This document shows, piece after piece, positions 24,840-34,226 of a stretch of DNA of 64,000 nucleotides. This DNA comes from an uncultured Clostridium sp. (GTDB lineage Bacteria > Bacillota > Clostridia > Lachnospirales > Lachnospiraceae), in the NCBI GenBank assembly GCA_945915475.1, contig CAMEFI010000008.1, positions 1-64,000 on the forward strand, in the 5' to 3' direction. The notes beneath the pieces are model-generated. The model did no database searches and was not told where the DNA came from. It saw nothing but the letters and a program-made list of their open reading frames with translations. Numbering within the stretch: the first letter of the stretch is position 1; every line of letters starts with the position of its first letter. The translations under genes were made by a program, and so were the position numbers.

Positions 24840-25724
24840 ATGAAGAATTTGTTGTTTATTGTGAATCCTTCAGCTGGGAGAAAGCATATAAAAGGCAAAT
24901 TATTTGATATAGTAGATCTGTTTGTAAAAGCAGACTATAACGTGCGGGTATATCCGACTCAGGCAAAGGAGGATGCAACCCGGATCGTAGGTGAAGAGGG
25001 GTGGCTTTATGATCTGATTGTCTGTGCAGGCGGAGATGGTACATTGGATGAAGTGGTTTCCGGTTGTATGAAATGCGGATGTGATACACCCATTGGGTAC
25101 ATACCCTCTGGTACTACGAATGATTTCGCAAGGAGTCTCGGAATTCCGAAGGATCCGATTCGGGCGGCCAAGCGGATTGTAAAATATCAGCCACAACCAA
25201 TTGACATCGGCTCTTTCAATGGCGATTGCTTTGTGTATGTGGCAGCGTTTGGTGCATTTAGTGCAGTGAGTTATTCCACTCCACAGGAGTATAAGAATCA
25301 TTTAGGACATATGGCTTATATTCTAGAGGGCATTCGAAGCGTACCGAGTCTCACATCTTATCATATGAAAGTGGAATATGATGGTAATGTCATTGAAGAT
25401 GATTTTATCATCGGAATGATAACGAATTCCCTGACAGTCGGCGGTTTCCCGAATCCAAATTCTAAGATTGCCAAGTTAGATGATGGAATGTTTGAGGCAC
25501 TATTAGTCAAATATCCTACGAATCCAATTGATTTGCAGGCAACGGTTACGGCATATCTGATGGGTGAATTTAATCCGGAATATATGTATCAGTTTAAGGC
25601 AAGGAAAATATGTGTGGACAGTTTAGAGACTGTGGCATGGACATTAGATGGTGAATTCGGTGGTAATGTTACATATGCAGAGATTCAGAATATGCAGCAT
25701 GCAATCAACATCATTAAGAAGTAA
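24840..25724 (+). CDS. Diacylglycerol/lipid kinase family protein
   Basis: This DagK/YegS-type enzyme is predicted to phosphorylate a lipid such as diacylglycerol, which would recycle lipid from envelope polymer synthesis. The 294-aa protein starts FIVNPSAGRKH, with the nucleotide-binding loop VCAGGDGTLDEVVSG and IPSGTTNDFARSLGIP. The frame opens at 24816, but GGGAGGAAGG before ATG 24840 sets the start. It lies between galE and glmM. Confidence 0.9.
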   Translation: MKNLLFIVNPSAGRKHIKGKLFDIVDLFVKADYNVRVYPTQAKEDATRIVGEEGWLYDLIVCAGGDGTLDEVVSGCMKCGCDTPIGYIPSGTTNDFARSLGIPKDPIRAAKRIVKYQPQPIDIGSFNGDCFVYVAAFGAFSAVSYSTPQEYKNHLGHMAYILEGIRSVPSLTSYHMKVEYDGNVIEDDFIIGMITNSLTVGGFPNPNSKIAKLDDGMFEALLVKYPTNPIDLQATVTAYLMGEFNPEYMYQFKARKICVDSLETVAWTLDGEFGGNVTYAEIQNMQHAINIIKK

Positions 25725-25778
25725 CATGAGACAAGAATAATGAATATCAAAGAATAATAGAACAAAGGGGAATCAATC

Positions 25779-27131
25779 ATGGGTAAATATTTTGGAACAG
25801 ATGGTTTCAGAGGCGAAGCAAATGTAGATTTAACAGTGGAGCATGCGTATAAGGTAGGAAGATATCTTGGATATTATTATGGTAAGAATCATGAGGATGG
25901 CAAGGCAAGTATCGTAATCGGAAAGGATACCAGACGTTCCTCTTATATGTTTGAGTATTCATTGGTTGCAGGACTTACGGCAAGTGGTGCGGATGTATAT
26001 CTGATGCATGTAACGCCAACACCTAGTGTTTCTTATATTGTACGGTTGGATGAGTTTGATTGCGGAATCATGATTTCCGCAAGTCATAATCCATATTATG
26101 ATAATGGAATCAAGGTAATCAACGGACAGGGGTATAAGTTAGAGGCGGATGTAGAAGCTGAGATTGAAGCATATATTGATGGAGAAATCGGCGAGATACC
26201 ATTTGCTAAGAGAGAGCAGATTGGTAAGACTGTGGATTATGCAATGGGACGTAATCGCTATATCGGCTATTTGATGACGCTGGCGACCAGATCTTATAAG
26301 AATATGCGGGTGGGATTGGACTGTGCCAATGGTGCTTCTTCTACTGTAGCAAAAGCTGTATTTGAAGCTCTGGGTGCCAAGACCTATGTGATTAATAATG
26401 AGCCGGATGGAACCAATATTAACAATCACTGCGGTTCTACACATATTGAGCAGTTACAGAAACTGGTCGTTGACAAACAGTTGGATATTGGGTTTGCTTA
26501 CGATGGAGATGCAGACCGGTGCCTTGCCGTTGACGAGACTGGAGAAGTGATTGATGGGGATAAGATTCTATATGCATGTGGCTGTTATCTGTCTGAACGT
26601 GGAGAACTCAATAACAATACGGTTGTGACTACGATTATGTCCAATCTGGGATTATATAAGGCATTGGATAAGAAAGGAATTTCTTACGAGAAAACAGCAG
26701 TTGGAGATAAATATGTCTTTGAGAATATGATGGAAAATGGTCATTCCCTTGGGGGAGAGCAGAGTGGTCATATCATTTTCAGCAAATATGCCACAACAGG
26801 AGATGGCGTGCTTACTTCCATCAAGTTAATGGAGGTCATTTTAGAGAAGAAGGTGAAGGCGTCGGATCTGTTCCGGGGTTTGAAGATTTATCCACAGTTA
26901 TTACAGAATGTTAAGGTCAAGAGCAAACCGGAAGCAAAGGCAGATCCGGATGTTATTGCAGCGGTAGAGAAAGTGGAAAAGGCATTGGGGGATGATGGTA
27001 GAATTCTGCTTCGTGAAAGTGGAACAGAGCCGGTTATCCGTGTTATGGTAGAAGCTGCAACGGATGAACTTTGCAAACAATATGTAGATGAGGTAGTTCA
27101 GGTGATTAAGGCCAAAGGGCATGAAGCATAA
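25779..27131 (+). CDS. glmM: Phosphoglucosamine mutase
   Basis: This enzyme converts glucosamine-6-P to glucosamine-1-P, between GlmS (also in this window) and GlmU in UDP-GlcNAc synthesis. The 450-aa protein has N-terminal KYFGTDGFRGEAN, the phosphoserine motif MISASHNPYYDNG (Ser102), the metal loop AYDGDADRCLAVDE and a C-terminal phosphate-binding RESGTEPVIRVMVEA. AAAGGGGAATCA precedes the ATG. The GH25 gene follows by 14 bp. Confidence 0.96.
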   Translation: MGKYFGTDGFRGEANVDLTVEHAYKVGRYLGYYYGKNHEDGKASIVIGKDTRRSSYMFEYSLVAGLTASGADVYLMHVTPTPSVSYIVRLDEFDCGIMISASHNPYYDNGIKVINGQGYKLEADVEAEIEAYIDGEIGEIPFAKREQIGKTVDYAMGRNRYIGYLMTLATRSYKNMRVGLDCANGASSTVAKAVFEALGAKTYVINNEPDGTNINNHCGSTHIEQLQKLVVDKQLDIGFAYDGDADRCLAVDETGEVIDGDKILYACGCYLSERGELNNNTVVTTIMSNLGLYKALDKKGISYEKTAVGDKYVFENMMENGHSLGGEQSGHIIFSKYATTGDGVLTSIKLMEVILEKKVKASDLFRGLKIYPQLLQNVKVKSKPEAKADPDVIAAVEKVEKALGDDGRILLRESGTEPVIRVMVEAATDELCKQYVDEVVQVIKAKGHEA

Positions 27132-27145
27132 GAACGGAGATAAGG

Positions 27146-28654
27146 ATGAGAGTACAAGATACATACAGAAATACATGTAGAATAGGATTTCTTGCGTTGG
27201 CAGTTGCATGCCTGCTTGGAGGGTTCTCATTGAAGGCACATGCTGAGAAGAATGGCTGGGACAATGGTTACTACTATGAAGATGGTGAGAAAGTAACGGA
27301 TGACTGGGTCAAAACAGGTGGTAAGAGATATTATGTAGATGAGAATGGTAAGAAGTTAGTCGGCTGGCATCGAATCGGTTCTTCTTATTATTTCTTTAAT
27401 CAGAAAGGAAATAATTATCAATCCGGTAAGCCTATTGGTGCGCAGATTACGAAATTGAGTGATGGTGCCATTACCATGGGTATAGATGTGTCAACATGGC
27501 AGGGAAATGTGAACTGGAAGAAGGTAAAGGCTTCCGGCGTGCATTTTGTTATGATGCGGGTTGGATATGGAAAGGGAAGATATGGATCAAAGAATTGTAC
27601 ATTGGATAACCGTTTTAAGACCTATGTCAAGGGAGCGGTAGATGCAGGAATTCCCATTGGTATCTATTTCTATTCCTATGCAACTACGGAAGAAGAGGCA
27701 TTGGAGGAAGCAGAATTTACAATTGAACAGCTGGAAGGAATTCCAGTGAGTTTTCCGGTTGCGTATGATGTGGAGGATGCACATATTCTTAATAAGACGA
27801 CGAATGAACTGCGTACTTCCATGGTAAAAACATATATGGATACCATTGCAGCAGCGGGATATTATCCGATGTTTTACAGTAATCAGAACTGGTATAATAA
27901 TTATTTGGAATCTGATGAGTTAGAGGATTATGATTTCTGGTATGCAAGATATACCAATCAGGAACCGGATATTGAAGAGTATCCATATACGATCTGGCAG
28001 GCAACTTCCACACAAAAGATGAAGGGAATTCCGGATAATACGGTGGATATTGACTTCCTCTATAAAGATTACAGCAAGATTATTGAAACCAGGACAACAG
28101 CGCTTAAGTATGGCTGGCATAAAGAGGGACTTAACTGGCAATATTATTATCAGGGCAAACGGAAGTCTGATGGATGGATGACGTTAGCCGGGAAGACGTA
28201 TTATCTGGATAGTCAGGGTGCAGCAGAAGGCTGGCAGACCATTGATAATAACCACTATTATTTCAATAGTAAAGGTGTTATGCAGACGGGAATTGTTCGT
28301 ATTGGATGGAATCGGTATTTGTTTGATGAAAATGGAATTTTACAGATGACTACAGACAAACCGGGTATTACCATCGATGAAGATGGAGTGTGCCATATCA
28401 AAAAGGGCTGGTATAAGAACAAAAAGGGCAAATATTTCTATCGGAACAGTAATGGTTCCATTGCTAAGAATAAGTGGATATCCACAAAGGGAAAGAAGTA
28501 CTATGTCGGCAGTAATGGTTTACGAGTGACAGGATTTCGTACGATCAAAAAGAAGAAGTATTATTTTAACAGTAAGGGTGAAATGGTACGGGGCAAGAGT
28601 ATAGTTATCAATGGCCGAAAATATACCTTTAAGCAAAATGGGCAGTTGAAATAA
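27146..28654 (+). CDS. Secreted GH25 muramidase with cell-wall-binding repeats on both sides
   Basis: The 502-aa protein has a signal peptide (about 1-33, ending near KAHA). One pair of YYF/GW repeats (about 37-90) is followed by a glycoside hydrolase family 25 domain (about 110-315) with GIDVSTWQGNVNW, FPVAYDVEDAH and IWQATST. A C-terminal array of repeats (WMTLAGKTYYLDSQG, WQTIDNNHYYFNSKG and others) ends in a lysine-rich set. GH25 enzymes cleave the MurNAc-GlcNAc bond. The repeats resemble CW_binding/choline-binding modules and should dock to wall polymers. Placement between glmM and the polymer locus fits a remodelling role. Confidence 0.92.
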   Translation: MRVQDTYRNTCRIGFLALAVACLLGGFSLKAHAEKNGWDNGYYYEDGEKVTDDWVKTGGKRYYVDENGKKLVGWHRIGSSYYFFNQKGNNYQSGKPIGAQITKLSDGAITMGIDVSTWQGNVNWKKVKASGVHFVMMRVGYGKGRYGSKNCTLDNRFKTYVKGAVDAGIPIGIYFYSYATTEEEALEEAEFTIEQLEGIPVSFPVAYDVEDAHILNKTTNELRTSMVKTYMDTIAAAGYYPMFYSNQNWYNNYLESDELEDYDFWYARYTNQEPDIEEYPYTIWQATSTQKMKGIPDNTVDIDFLYKDYSKIIETRTTALKYGWHKEGLNWQYYYQGKRKSDGWMTLAGKTYYLDSQGAAEGWQTIDNNHYYFNSKGVMQTGIVRIGWNRYLFDENGILQMTTDKPGITIDEDGVCHIKKGWYKNKKGKYFYRNSNGSIAKNKWISTKGKKYYVGSNGLRVTGFRTIKKKKYYFNSKGEMVRGKSIVINGRKYTFKQNGQLK

Positions 28655-28683
28655 TCTGTGCAGGAGATGGAGAATACGTTGTT

Positions 28684-30051
28684 ATGAAGAAGAGAGAGAA
28701 ATTTAAGCGTTTAATCAATTTTTTAGAGGGCTTTGTAATCTTAGCGGCCCATACACTGGTCTTCGCTTTTGTGTGGTATGGCTCTTATGTAAAACAGTTA
28801 GAGATACCATTTTTCCGACGTGGTGACTGGGCAGTGATTGGTGTATATGCGTTGATTCTTTTCCTGCTGACACATCTGTATGGAGGATTTAAGATTGGTT
28901 ATTTGCGGTTAATGGATGTATTGTATTCGCAGATATTATCCTTGATATGTGCAAATGTTGTAGCATACGTACAGGTTGTACTGATCAGTAGGGAATATCT
29001 GAGTTCTGTTCCACTTCTCAAGATGACAGTTGTTCAGATTTGTATTATTTTGCTGTGGGTATTTATATGTAAATTGATCTATGCAGCTTTATATCCACCA
29101 AGACAGATGCTGCTTGTCTGTTATGACAGAGATCCGGATGATATGATCAATAAGATGAGCTCCCGTCAGGACAAATATGAGATTTGCGATATTGCAGATC
29201 TGAATCAGGAGACTTTAGATGGTGTCTGCGATATGGTGAATGAATATGAGGCAGTTCTGATCTACGATATTCCGGCATATGAGCGTAATATTATTTTGAA
29301 ACGATGCTTTACAGAAGGTGTCAGAACTTATGTTACACCGAAGATATCAGATATATTGCTAAGAGGTGCAGATAATATTCATCTGTTTGATACGCCGTTG
29401 TATCTGTCCAGAAACCAGGGACTGTCAGCTGACCAGCTAATGTTCAAGCGATTGTTGGACTTAGCTGTATGTCTGCCTGTATCTGTATTGTTGATGCCGC
29501 TTTTTCTGGTGATTGCATTTCTAATCAAGATATACGATGGAGGTCCTGTTTTATATAAGCAGCCAAGACTTACCGTGGATGGTAAGGTGTTTAACATATA
29601 TAAGTTCCGAAGTATGCGGATGGATTCTGAGAAGGAAGGAGCACAGCTTGCCAGGAAGAATGATGATCGTATTACACCGGTGGGACGTGTGCTTCGTGCA
29701 TTGCATTTTGATGAGTTTCCACAGCTTATTAATATTATCAAAGGAGATATGTCATTAGTTGGCCCGAGACCGGAACGGCCGGAGATTGCAGCACAATACA
29801 AAGAGATTATTCCGGAGTTTGATTTTCGCCTTAAGGTAAAGGCAGGACTTACCGGGTACGCGCAGGTATATGGCAAGTATAATACAACTCCGTATGATAA
29901 GTTGAAGTTAGACCTTACGTATATTGAGAATTATTCATTCTGGTTAGATATTAAGCTGATGTTCCTGACATTTAAGATTCTGTTTCAGAAGGAGAATACA
30001 GAGGGAATTGATGCAAACCAGGTGACAGCGGTGAAAGAAAAGAAGGAGTAG
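28684..30051 (+). CDS. Polyprenyl-phosphate sugar-1-phosphate transferase (WbaP/CpsE-like)
   Basis: The enzyme is predicted to start polymer synthesis by moving a hexose-1-phosphate onto undecaprenyl phosphate. The 455-aa protein has four N-terminal membrane spans, a degenerate nucleotide-binding-like middle, another span near 265 and the catalytic domain with KQPRLTVDGKVFNIYKFRSMR, LHFDEFPQLINIIKGDMSLVGPRPERPE and KAGLTGYAQVYGKYNT. These are the family signature motifs. It opens the main glycopolymer locus and is followed 5 bp later by a CDP-polyol phosphotransferase. Sugar specificity cannot be read. Confidence 0.93.
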   Translation: MKKREKFKRLINFLEGFVILAAHTLVFAFVWYGSYVKQLEIPFFRRGDWAVIGVYALILFLLTHLYGGFKIGYLRLMDVLYSQILSLICANVVAYVQVVLISREYLSSVPLLKMTVVQICIILLWVFICKLIYAALYPPRQMLLVCYDRDPDDMINKMSSRQDKYEICDIADLNQETLDGVCDMVNEYEAVLIYDIPAYERNIILKRCFTEGVRTYVTPKISDILLRGADNIHLFDTPLYLSRNQGLSADQLMFKRLLDLAVCLPVSVLLMPLFLVIAFLIKIYDGGPVLYKQPRLTVDGKVFNIYKFRSMRMDSEKEGAQLARKNDDRITPVGRVLRALHFDEFPQLINIIKGDMSLVGPRPERPEIAAQYKEIIPEFDFRLKVKAGLTGYAQVYGKYNTTPYDKLKLDLTYIENYSFWLDIKLMFLTFKILFQKENTEGIDANQVTAVKEKKE

Positions 30052-30056
30052 TGTAG

Positions 30057-31229
30057 ATGAACCGGACTGGGATAAAGGTGATATTTTCGGAATTGGTTCG
30101 TGTAGCTACGCTGCCGTTTCGATTGCTTCCGGTTAAGAAGAACCGGATTCTGTTTACAGGGCTTACGGGTGGTCATGTATATGATTATTCCTGTAATCCA
30201 AAGTATATATATGAATATTTACGGGATTACGCCAAAGGGCAATATGAATTTGTCTGGGCAGTGAGTGACAAAGAAAAATACCGTTTTTTGCAGGAAGAAG
30301 GTGTGAAATTAGTTCGACATTTTACACTTTCTTCTATTCCTATGTTATTGACTGCAAAGGTTATTGTTACCAATGGTTCCTATGTACCCTGGTTTCCATT
30401 TCGAAAGAAACAATGTGTGATCAACACATGGCATGGTGGTGGAGCATATAAAAAAGTGGAGATGGAGACGGATAAGACGGATTGGGCGGCAAAACGGATG
30501 ACATCCTTTTGTGCAAACAATATGGATCTGTTCGTTGCAAGCTGCAGGGTACAGGAGGAACAAATGATCCGGACAACCTATGGATATCAGGGGGAAGTGC
30601 TTCGTAAAGGAACTCCCCGTAATGACAGACTGGTGAATCACGACACAGAGCAGATGGCTCGAAAGGTGAGAGAGGTATGTCAGATTCCGGCAGATGCAAA
30701 GATACTGCTTTACGCGCCAACTTACAGGTATGGAACAGTACCGGCAATACTTGATTGCGATTCCCTGCTGGAACAGCTAGGAGGAAAGTGGGTATTTTTG
30801 AACCGCTATCACCGATATCAGACGGAGGATATGAATGTCCGGGTAGTGGGAACAAAGATGATAGATGTCATGGATTATCCGGATATGCAGGAATTGTTAG
30901 CGGCAGCTGATGTGTTAGTAACAGACTATTCATCATGTGTATGGGATTATTCTTTTCTGAAAAGACCATGTATTCTTTTTGTTCCGGATAAGGAAGAATA
31001 TATACGCAAGACGGGATTTTATGTGGAACCGGATCAATGGCCGTTTCCACAGGCAGCATCACAGCAGGAATTGTGTTCCTTGATTCAGGCATTAGAAGAG
31101 AATGCTGTCAGAAAAGAAGAATATATAAAGGATATAGAACGGCATTTGCAGGAACTTGGCAGCTATGAAAGCGGGCAGGCTACGGAAGCAATTGCAGTGT
31201 GGATAAAAAAGAGGATGGAAGAGTGTTAG
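30057..31229 (+). CDS. CDP-glycerol/CDP-ribitol phosphotransferase family protein (first copy)
   Basis: The 390-aa protein belongs to the TagB/TagF/TarF family (Glyphos_transf), which adds polyol-phosphate units from CDP-glycerol or CDP-ribitol to a lipid-linked acceptor on the cytoplasmic face. Key motifs are INTWHGGGAYKK, GTPRNDRLV, LLYAPTYRYG and LVTDYSSCVWDYSFL. An amphipathic N-terminus may dock the membrane. It follows the sugar transferase closely, so it may prime the first polyol unit. Donor identity is inferred to be CDP-ribitol because tarI/tarJ are present and tagD is not. Confidence 0.88.
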   Translation: MNRTGIKVIFSELVRVATLPFRLLPVKKNRILFTGLTGGHVYDYSCNPKYIYEYLRDYAKGQYEFVWAVSDKEKYRFLQEEGVKLVRHFTLSSIPMLLTAKVIVTNGSYVPWFPFRKKQCVINTWHGGGAYKKVEMETDKTDWAAKRMTSFCANNMDLFVASCRVQEEQMIRTTYGYQGEVLRKGTPRNDRLVNHDTEQMARKVREVCQIPADAKILLYAPTYRYGTVPAILDCDSLLEQLGGKWVFLNRYHRYQTEDMNVRVVGTKMIDVMDYPDMQELLAAADVLVTDYSSCVWDYSFLKRPCILFVPDKEEYIRKTGFYVEPDQWPFPQAASQQELCSLIQALEENAVRKEEYIKDIERHLQELGSYESGQATEAIAVWIKKRMEEC

Positions 31230-31252
31230 GTAATGAGTAGGGAGGCAGGGAT

Positions 31253-32434
31253 ATGCAGACAGCTGTTTCGGTGATTATACCGGTTCATAATGGTGCAGAT
31301 TATATTGAGGATACTGTGTCTTGTATTATGAAGCAGACATTTCAGGATATGGAAATTATTATCGTGGATGATGGTTCAACAGATGAGACTTCGCAGACCG
31401 TACACATGTTACAGGAGCAGGATTCCAGAATTTCTTATATCTATCAGGATAAGGCAAATGCGGGAGTTGCGAGAAACAAGGGAATGCAGGAGGCCAAGGG
31501 GGAGTATCTTCTTTTTTTAGATGGTGATGATCTGTTTGAACCTACATTAGTGGAAGTTATGTATAACCAGATTGTGAAAGATGAGGCAGACGTATGTGTT
31601 TGTGATGCTGACCAGTATGATACAGGAAGTGGACAATATTTGTCTAAACCGCAATATCTGCGTAAGAAATATCTGCCGGAGAAGATTCCGTTTTCCAGAA
31701 AAGAGATAGGAAATGCAATCTTATATTTTACAACGAGTGTTCCATGGAATAAGATGGTTCGTAAGACATTTATCGATGAACATCAGTTGTATTTTCAGGA
31801 TATTGAACGGGCGAATGATCAGTTTTTTTCTATTATGACATTAGTTTTAGCACAACGGATTACTATAGTGGATCGTGTGCTGGTACATTACCGGATTAAT
31901 CAGAAAGGCAATCTTACAACAGAGTTTTCTAAGACGCCTCTTTGCGCATTTGAGGCGATGCTGGCAACAAAAGAGGAATTAGAGCGAATGAGCTTGCTTC
32001 AGGATGAGAATGTGCGGTGTGCATTTGATAATAAGGTATTGAATTTAATGATATACAGTCTGAATATTCAGCGTTCCATAGATGCTTACAAAGAATTATA
32101 TGAAACATTAGTAAATGGGGGCTTTGAAAAGCTGGGGATGACAGTGAGAGAAGAGACATATTATTTTAACAAATTAGAGTATCAGAATCTGAAAAGCTTT
32201 CATGAACTTTCTTACGATCAGTTTCTCCTTATGAAGAATCGGGAATACCGGGATGCCATAGCAAGGAAAAATGCGGCATATAAGGATATGGTGGAGCAGA
32301 AGAATGCGGTGATTGAAGACTTGAAAGAAAAAGAAAAAGAATTAAAGGCAATCAAGAAAAAGAACTGGTATAAGAAGATAACAAAGTGGATTGCGAGATA
32401 TCACAAATTGATTGGCAAAGAAGATGAGTACTAA
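31253..32434 (+). CDS. Family 2 glycosyltransferase with C-terminal coiled coil
   Basis: The 393-aa protein has a GT-A fold domain: SVIIPVHNGADYIEDTV, IIVDDGSTDETSQT, ANAGVARNKGM and the metal-binding LFLDGDDLFEP (DxD). A middle helical region is followed by a highly charged coiled-coil tail (about 335-385, EDLKEKEKELKAIKKKNWYKKI) that may bind the membrane or a partner. It is encoded between two TagF-family genes with tight spacing, so it likely adds a sugar to the polymer backbone or linker. Confidence 0.9.
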   Translation: MQTAVSVIIPVHNGADYIEDTVSCIMKQTFQDMEIIIVDDGSTDETSQTVHMLQEQDSRISYIYQDKANAGVARNKGMQEAKGEYLLFLDGDDLFEPTLVEVMYNQIVKDEADVCVCDADQYDTGSGQYLSKPQYLRKKYLPEKIPFSRKEIGNAILYFTTSVPWNKMVRKTFIDEHQLYFQDIERANDQFFSIMTLVLAQRITIVDRVLVHYRINQKGNLTTEFSKTPLCAFEAMLATKEELERMSLLQDENVRCAFDNKVLNLMIYSLNIQRSIDAYKELYETLVNGGFEKLGMTVREETYYFNKLEYQNLKSFHELSYDQFLLMKNREYRDAIARKNAAYKDMVEQKNAVIEDLKEKEKELKAIKKKNWYKKITKWIARYHKLIGKEDEY

Positions 32435-32450
32435 GGGTTGAGGTGAAGAG

Positions 32451-34226
32451 ATGAAGTTAAATGCACAAACAGAAGTATTGGTTGACAAATTAGCCATTCG
32501 CCGGGATATTATGACAATTGGAGTATTGGTAAGGGATATGTCAGGCAATCCAGAATCCGTTGAGATTAAATTAGCGGTTAAGTTTGAAAACGAAAAAGAA
32601 ACCCGTATTCTTCCGCTTAGTGTGACGGATACAAGTTTTGATGAAAAAGGGAACTATATCGGATATGCCATTTTTGATTATGAGTTAGATGCCGTATTTT
32701 TCCGCAGTGATCTAAATAATTTTACCGTGACTGTACAGGCCTATGATGGAAACACATATCGGGATATTCTGGTGGAAGGGAATGATTTTAATCAGGTAAA
32801 AGATGAGAATGAATATGCCTGCAGCCTGAATCAGGGTGTGATCAACATAAAAAGGAAAAAGCCTGTGAAGATACCAAAGAACAATCCAATTCTGGCTGTT
32901 CTTATATTTTGTTACCGTGCGATGGAATTTATAATAGGAACTGCACTGATTCCACTTTTTCTGTTAGATGGTATTTATGTTCATTTTTTAGGGAAAAAAC
33001 GACGCTTTATGGAAAATACGTATGGCGGTGGACAATTAAAAAGGGCACTATTGTTTGCAAAATGGAGATATTCGTCTTTTTGCCGGCTTACTATGAATCG
33101 TGCTACGATTAAGAAGACTTTTTTGAACGTGGCAACTTCTGTGATGTCTGTATTTTTTAAGCAGGAATATATTTTGTTTGTTTCGTCAAGGAGAACGGAT
33201 CTTACAGGGAATATCGCTTATGTGAATGATGTTCTGCAGGAGAAAAATGCAAAGGTTTTGTTCTGGCTGGTACCGGGTAAGACAAAATATATGACATTTC
33301 GTAACTTCTGGCTGTTGGCGTATCGATTGGCACGAAGTAAAGTAGTAGTGGTTGATGATTTCACACCGGTATTAAATGAAGTCTGGGCCATGGAACATCG
33401 TATTTTAATTCAGCTATGGCATGCCTGTGGTGCCTTTAAGACATTTGGATTTACAAGGGTTGGGAAGGATGGTGGACCGAATCAGACAAGTACCAATCAC
33501 CGTTACTATAATTATGCCATTGTCAGCTCCTCAGAAATTCGACGCTTTTATGCAGAGGGGTTCGGTATTGATGTGAAGAATGTGAAGGCATTGGGAATTC
33601 CGAGAACGGATGATTTCTTTAAGGAATCTTATAAGACAGAGATCCGTGCCAGACTTTATAAAGATTATCCACAGCTTCAGAATAAGAAGGTGATATTGTT
33701 TGCACCAACTTTTCGAGGGAACGGAGCAGGAACGGCCCATTTTCCATTTGAGAAGTTCGATGTAAAGAAGATATTAGAAAAGCTTGGGGATGAGTATATG
33801 ATTATCATTAAGCATCATCCTTTTGTAGAGGCCAGACATCCTGTAGATTCTTCTGTAAAAGACAGAGTATTAGACTTGTCTTCGGAGTCTGAGATTAATG
33901 ATCTGCTCTTTATTACGGATCTTTTAATTACAGATTATTCTTCTGTTATTTTTGAGGCGTCCCTGTTGAATATTCCGATGTTGTTCTATGCATATGACCT
34001 GGAGGATTATGTTGTAAATAGAGATTTCTATTATCCATTTAAGAATTTTGTACCGGGTAAGATTGTGAGAAGTATGGATGATATTGTGGAAGCGATTGAA
34101 AAGGAAGATTATGAAGGTTGGAAAGTAGAGGCATTTAAGAATCGATTCTTTGACCAGCTTGATGGAAAATCTTCAGAACGTGTAGCTGATTTTATTATAA
34201 GCTTACTGGAGAAAGGAAAGAAATGA
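32451..34226 (+). CDS. CDP-polyol phosphotransferase (TagF/TarL-like, second copy)
   Basis: At 591 aa this is the longest of the three copies. An N-terminal beta-rich domain (about 1-130) resembles the accessory part of large Tar polymerases. It is followed by a hydrophobic segment (about 147-175) and the C-terminal transferase with IQLWHACGAFKTFGF, ALGIPRTDDFF, LFAPTFRGNG and LLITDYSSVIFEASLL. Catalytic histidines lie in WHACGAF and KHHPF. Length and layout suggest a chain-extending polymerase. Its stop overlaps the next ATG by 4 bp. Confidence 0.88.
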   Translation: MKLNAQTEVLVDKLAIRRDIMTIGVLVRDMSGNPESVEIKLAVKFENEKETRILPLSVTDTSFDEKGNYIGYAIFDYELDAVFFRSDLNNFTVTVQAYDGNTYRDILVEGNDFNQVKDENEYACSLNQGVINIKRKKPVKIPKNNPILAVLIFCYRAMEFIIGTALIPLFLLDGIYVHFLGKKRRFMENTYGGGQLKRALLFAKWRYSSFCRLTMNRATIKKTFLNVATSVMSVFFKQEYILFVSSRRTDLTGNIAYVNDVLQEKNAKVLFWLVPGKTKYMTFRNFWLLAYRLARSKVVVVDDFTPVLNEVWAMEHRILIQLWHACGAFKTFGFTRVGKDGGPNQTSTNHRYYNYAIVSSSEIRRFYAEGFGIDVKNVKALGIPRTDDFFKESYKTEIRARLYKDYPQLQNKKVILFAPTFRGNGAGTAHFPFEKFDVKKILEKLGDEYMIIIKHHPFVEARHPVDSSVKDRVLDLSSESEINDLLFITDLLITDYSSVIFEASLLNIPMLFYAYDLEDYVVNRDFYYPFKNFVPGKIVRSMDDIVEAIEKEDYEGWKVEAFKNRFFDQLDGKSSERVADFIISLLEKGKK